Source of the DNA: CAYFIW01 sp964343265
GTDB lineage: Bacteria; Chloroflexota; Dehalococcoidia; Lucifugimonadales; UBA826
Length of the DNA stretch: 8,499 bases
Assembly: GCA_964343265.1 (NCBI GenBank)
Contig: CAYFIW010000061.1
Location: 1-8,499 of the forward strand
Direction of reading: 5' to 3'
The notes below the pieces were generated by a model that made no database searches, had not been told where the DNA came from, and was given only the letters and a program-made list of their open reading frames with translations. The stretch's first letter is position 1, and each line of letters starts with the position of its first letter. Shown here one piece after another: positions 6,322 to 8,499 of the stretch. Both the position numbers and the translations under genes were made by a program.

Positions 6322-7119
6322 GTGAGTCAACAGACAGAAAAAGTCACAACAACCAAACTGGATGTTGCCGGAGCCTCTATTACAATGCGCAGCTCCGGAG
6401 AAGGTCAACCGCTTCTAGTTTTGCATGGTGAACTTGGATTTCCTGGATGGATGAAATATCACGACATTCTTTCCGATGAATATACGGTATATGCACCTAG
6501 TCATCCAGGATTCGACGATTCAGATCGAATTGACTGGATGATGGAAGTTAGAGATCTAGCAGGCTGGTATCTGGAAGCAATTGACGATATGGGTTTGAAT
6601 GAGGTCAACTTGGTTGGATTCTCGCTAGGCGGATGGATAGCCGCAGAAATGGCGGTAATGGATCCAGATAAATTTCGTAAATTGGTCCTAGTCGCACCTA
6701 CTGGTATAAAGCCTGAAGAAGGAGAAATATACGACATATTCTTAAATCTTCCGACCGATTACCTTAAAGAGGCCTTTAATGGATCGACCTCAGCTGAGGA
6801 ATACCAATCAATTTGCCCTGACGAACCATCTCCAGAAAAAGCGGAACTATGGGAAGTCGCCCGAGAGCAATCATGCAAACTTGGCTGGAAGCCTTATATG
6901 CATAACCAGACACTCAAACATCTTCTACACAGATTAAAAAGCCTTCAAACTTTCATAATTTGGGGCTCTGAAGATAATATAGTGCCAATCGATGCAGGCA
7001 GAATTTACTCTGAATCAATACCTGGTTCGGTTTTGGATGTAATGAAAGGTTTAGGCCACAGGCCAGAAATAGAAGACCCGGACGAATTTACGACGAGAGT
7101 ATTAAAGTTTCTTAAGTAG
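6322..7119 (+). CDS. Alpha/beta-fold hydrolase (MhpC-like) with complete triad
   Basis: The 265-residue product is a cytoplasmic alpha/beta hydrolase without a signal peptide. The fold landmarks are in canonical order: LLVLHGELG (31-39) with the HG oxyanion motif, VYAPSHPGFDDSD (56-68), the nucleophile elbow GFSLGG with Ser101, LVLVAPTG (121-128), IIWGSEDNIVP with acid Asp218, and GLGHRPEIEDP with His246. The lid region (about 132-200) carries two cysteines and several tryptophans and sets the substrate, which I cannot predict; esters, lactones and meta-cleavage C-C bonds are all within the family's range. GTG is chosen as start because of the AAGGAG in front of it. The monooxygenase starts 19 bases downstream, so the two are almost certainly one transcript, consistent with successive steps such as ester or lactone formation by the oxygenase followed by hydrolysis. 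It is clearly different in sequence from the minus-strand hydrolase of this window. Confidence 0.92.
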   Translation: MSQQTEKVTTTKLDVAGASITMRSSGEGQPLLVLHGELGFPGWMKYHDILSDEYTVYAPSHPGFDDSDRIDWMMEVRDLAGWYLEAIDDMGLNEVNLVGFSLGGWIAAEMAVMDPDKFRKLVLVAPTGIKPEEGEIYDIFLNLPTDYLKEAFNGSTSAEEYQSICPDEPSPEKAELWEVAREQSCKLGWKPYMHNQTLKHLLHRLKSLQTFIIWGSEDNIVPIDAGRIYSESIPGSVLDVMKGLGHRPEIEDPDEFTTRVLKFLK

Positions 7120-7138
7120 TAGGACAGAGGGAGAAACA

Positions 7139-8401
7139 ATGTTAATTGGACATTTCACTGAGAGGCCCTATCAAGACCCCGAATCTGGTTACTTTGGTGC
7201 GACCGGGCTTCCTATAAAAGACCTTGATCTAAGTAACGACATCTATGACCCTGTGGTCGGGTCAAATCTTTACAACAGGTACCTTGACGAGAAAATATAC
7301 GCGGAAGAAATGGGATTCGACGCCCTGATGCTAAATGAGCATCACAGTACACCGTTTTGCATGGGCGGAGCAATGAATGTTGAAGCTTCAATTCTCGCTC
7401 GCATAACCAATAAGGCCAAAATTGTCTTATTGGGTAATATTCTACCAATATGGGATGACCCTCTATGGCTAGTCGAGCAGTTGGCCATGATAGACATGAT
7501 ATCTAAAGGCAGGCTTGTTTCAGGATGGGTCAGGGGAACAGGCAGAGAGAGCGTTGCTCATAATGCTCCCCCTGCATATAACTGGGAAAGATTCCAGGAA
7601 GCACATGATTTCATCGTTAAGGCCTGGACTGAACCTGGACCGTTTAGATGGGAAGGAAAACACTACCAGTACAGGTACGTGAATCCATGGGTACGTCCAT
7701 ATCAAAAGCCACATCCTCAAATAATGTTGCCCGGAGTGGTCAGCAAAGATTCAGTTATGTGGGCAGCACGGCAAAGGATCCCTTATGTAATGCTTGCGAC
7801 CCAACTTGAGCCCACTCGACAGTCATTCCAGATATATAAAGACACCGCTAAAGAAGAAGGCTATGAAGCTGGTAGTCAGAACTTTGGATACCTTTGGAAA
7901 GTCCACGTAGATGAAACAGAAGAACTTGCAGACGAGGTTGCCAGAAAATTCGTACAAGGACCAAGTAATCCATTTCTAGCGGGAAATGAAGGAACTGCTA
8001 ACCCTGCACTGATGAAGTTACCCGGACTCACATCCAGAAGTAGGGTACTACCTACACAGCAAGTTGCCACAGCAAACAGGGGTGGTCAGCTTTCCAGGTC
8101 GTACGAAGAACAAGTCGAGGATTACACCATAATCGCGGGAACTCCTAAAACTGTGATTCCCAAAATCAGGCACGTACTGGAGTATCTCAGACCAGGCTCA
8201 ATATTCTTCTGGGACGGGGATGGTGCAATGACTCATGACGATCAAATGAGAAGCCTAAGGCTCATGGGTGAGGAAGTTATCCCTGCAGTAAGAGAAATTG
8301 CTGATGAACTAGGTTTAAAGAGCCCATTTGAAGTTTCACCAAGGACTGGTGAACCGATTAACGAGTCTACAGCTGACATAGTTGTGCCGGCAGCAGATTA
8401 A
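7139..8401 (+). CDS. Luciferase-like monooxygenase (flavin- or F420-dependent, LLM family)
   Basis: The 420-residue TIM-barrel protein belongs to the bacterial luciferase-like family, which uses reduced FMN with oxygen or, in some branches, coenzyme F420. Signature stretches are ALMLNEHHS (62-70, equivalent to the EHH of luciferase alpha), DMISKGRLVSGWVRGTG (119-135, phosphate-binding region), QKPHPQIMLPG (189-199), AGTPKTVIPKI (333-343) and a C-terminal RSLRLMGEEVIPAVRE helix (371-386). No signal peptide is seen. It is longer than the usual 330-370 residues because of a Gly/Ser/Pro-rich segment at about 273-325 and a polar tail after 392. AGAGGGA (7126-7132) sits six bases before the ATG. 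Many paralogues of such enzymes are reported in SAR202 Chloroflexota and proposed to oxidise recalcitrant organic matter; the link to this protein is inference. FMN versus F420 use is not decidable by eye. Confidence 0.92.
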   Translation: MLIGHFTERPYQDPESGYFGATGLPIKDLDLSNDIYDPVVGSNLYNRYLDEKIYAEEMGFDALMLNEHHSTPFCMGGAMNVEASILARITNKAKIVLLGNILPIWDDPLWLVEQLAMIDMISKGRLVSGWVRGTGRESVAHNAPPAYNWERFQEAHDFIVKAWTEPGPFRWEGKHYQYRYVNPWVRPYQKPHPQIMLPGVVSKDSVMWAARQRIPYVMLATQLEPTRQSFQIYKDTAKEEGYEAGSQNFGYLWKVHVDETEELADEVARKFVQGPSNPFLAGNEGTANPALMKLPGLTSRSRVLPTQQVATANRGGQLSRSYEEQVEDYTIIAGTPKTVIPKIRHVLEYLRPGSIFFWDGDGAMTHDDQMRSLRLMGEEVIPAVREIADELGLKSPFEVSPRTGEPINESTADIVVPAAD

Positions 8402-8409
8402 AAGTGTAA

Positions 8410-8477
8410 ATATTTAAAGGTAATTCGTGTCTCCATTATAAACTCACGAATTACCTTTAAATATATCGGACATTTTT
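8410..8477 (+). terminator. Perfect 20-bp stem-loop, probable (possibly bidirectional) terminator
   Basis: Positions 8410-8429 and 8445-8464 are exact inverse complements around a 15-base loop, starting 9 bases after the monooxygenase stop codon. The outer half is A/T-rich and the inner half contains GGTAATTCGTG. On the plus strand a run of five T follows only nine bases after the stem (8473-8477); on the minus strand the stem is followed by TTTACACTTTTAA. It closes the three-gene plus-strand block. The stem is unusually long and mismatch-free for an ordinary intrinsic terminator, so a dispersed palindromic element or a processed small RNA is an alternative. No gene start is visible to the right of it before the window ends. 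Confidence 0.65.
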
Positions 8478-8499
8478 GAAACTCAATACTTATCTGAGC

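Overview
The window looks like bacterial chromosome from a member of the Chloroflexota, most plausibly the marine SAR202 / Dehalococcoidia side. The reasons are the pairing of a CaiB/BaiF-type CoA-transferase with a luciferase-like flavin monooxygenase and alpha/beta hydrolases, and the set of lipoproteins with long Thr/Pro/Val/Ala linkers, one of which ends in a Ser-Phe-Arg-Cys motif. This is inference from family content and style. No rRNA, tRNA, CRISPR array or mobile-element gene was seen. Coding density is high, every complete gene has a plausible start, and no gap without a gene exceeds about 260 bases.

Left block (minus strand, read right to left from 3462 to 1). It begins with an alpha/beta hydrolase. 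A lipoprotein follows, built of three diverged copies of a Trp/Cys-patterned module. After a 199-base gap comes a lipoprotein with a long low-complexity stalk and a C-terminal globular domain. Three bases after its stop is a membrane-anchored protein that runs off the left edge inside a 33-bp (11-residue) Pro/Ala tandem repeat. All three non-enzymatic products appear to be exported or membrane-anchored.

Centre (3463-3718). A 256-base divergent intergenic region separates the blocks. It holds a possible plus-strand promoter, a small dyad and a perfect 11-bp inverted repeat whose arms are 31 bp apart centre to centre.

Right block (plus strand, 3719-8401). It encodes an 815-residue protein made of two fused family III (CaiB/BaiF) CoA-transferase domains, then a second alpha/beta hydrolase with a textbook catalytic triad, then a 420-residue luciferase-like monooxygenase. 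The last two are 19 bases apart and surely co-transcribed; the CoA-transferase may share their transcript or be separated by a candidate promoter in the 155-base gap. The block ends in a perfect 20-bp hairpin, the likely terminator.

Read together, the right block suggests catabolism of an unknown organic acid, ketone or ester: oxygenation by the flavin enzyme, ester/lactone or C-C bond hydrolysis by the hydrolase, and CoA activation of the carboxylate by the transferase. The substrate cannot be read from the sequence. The least ordinary items are the two-domain CoA-transferase, in which only the second half keeps an aspartate at the expected catalytic position, and the three-repeat lipoprotein.
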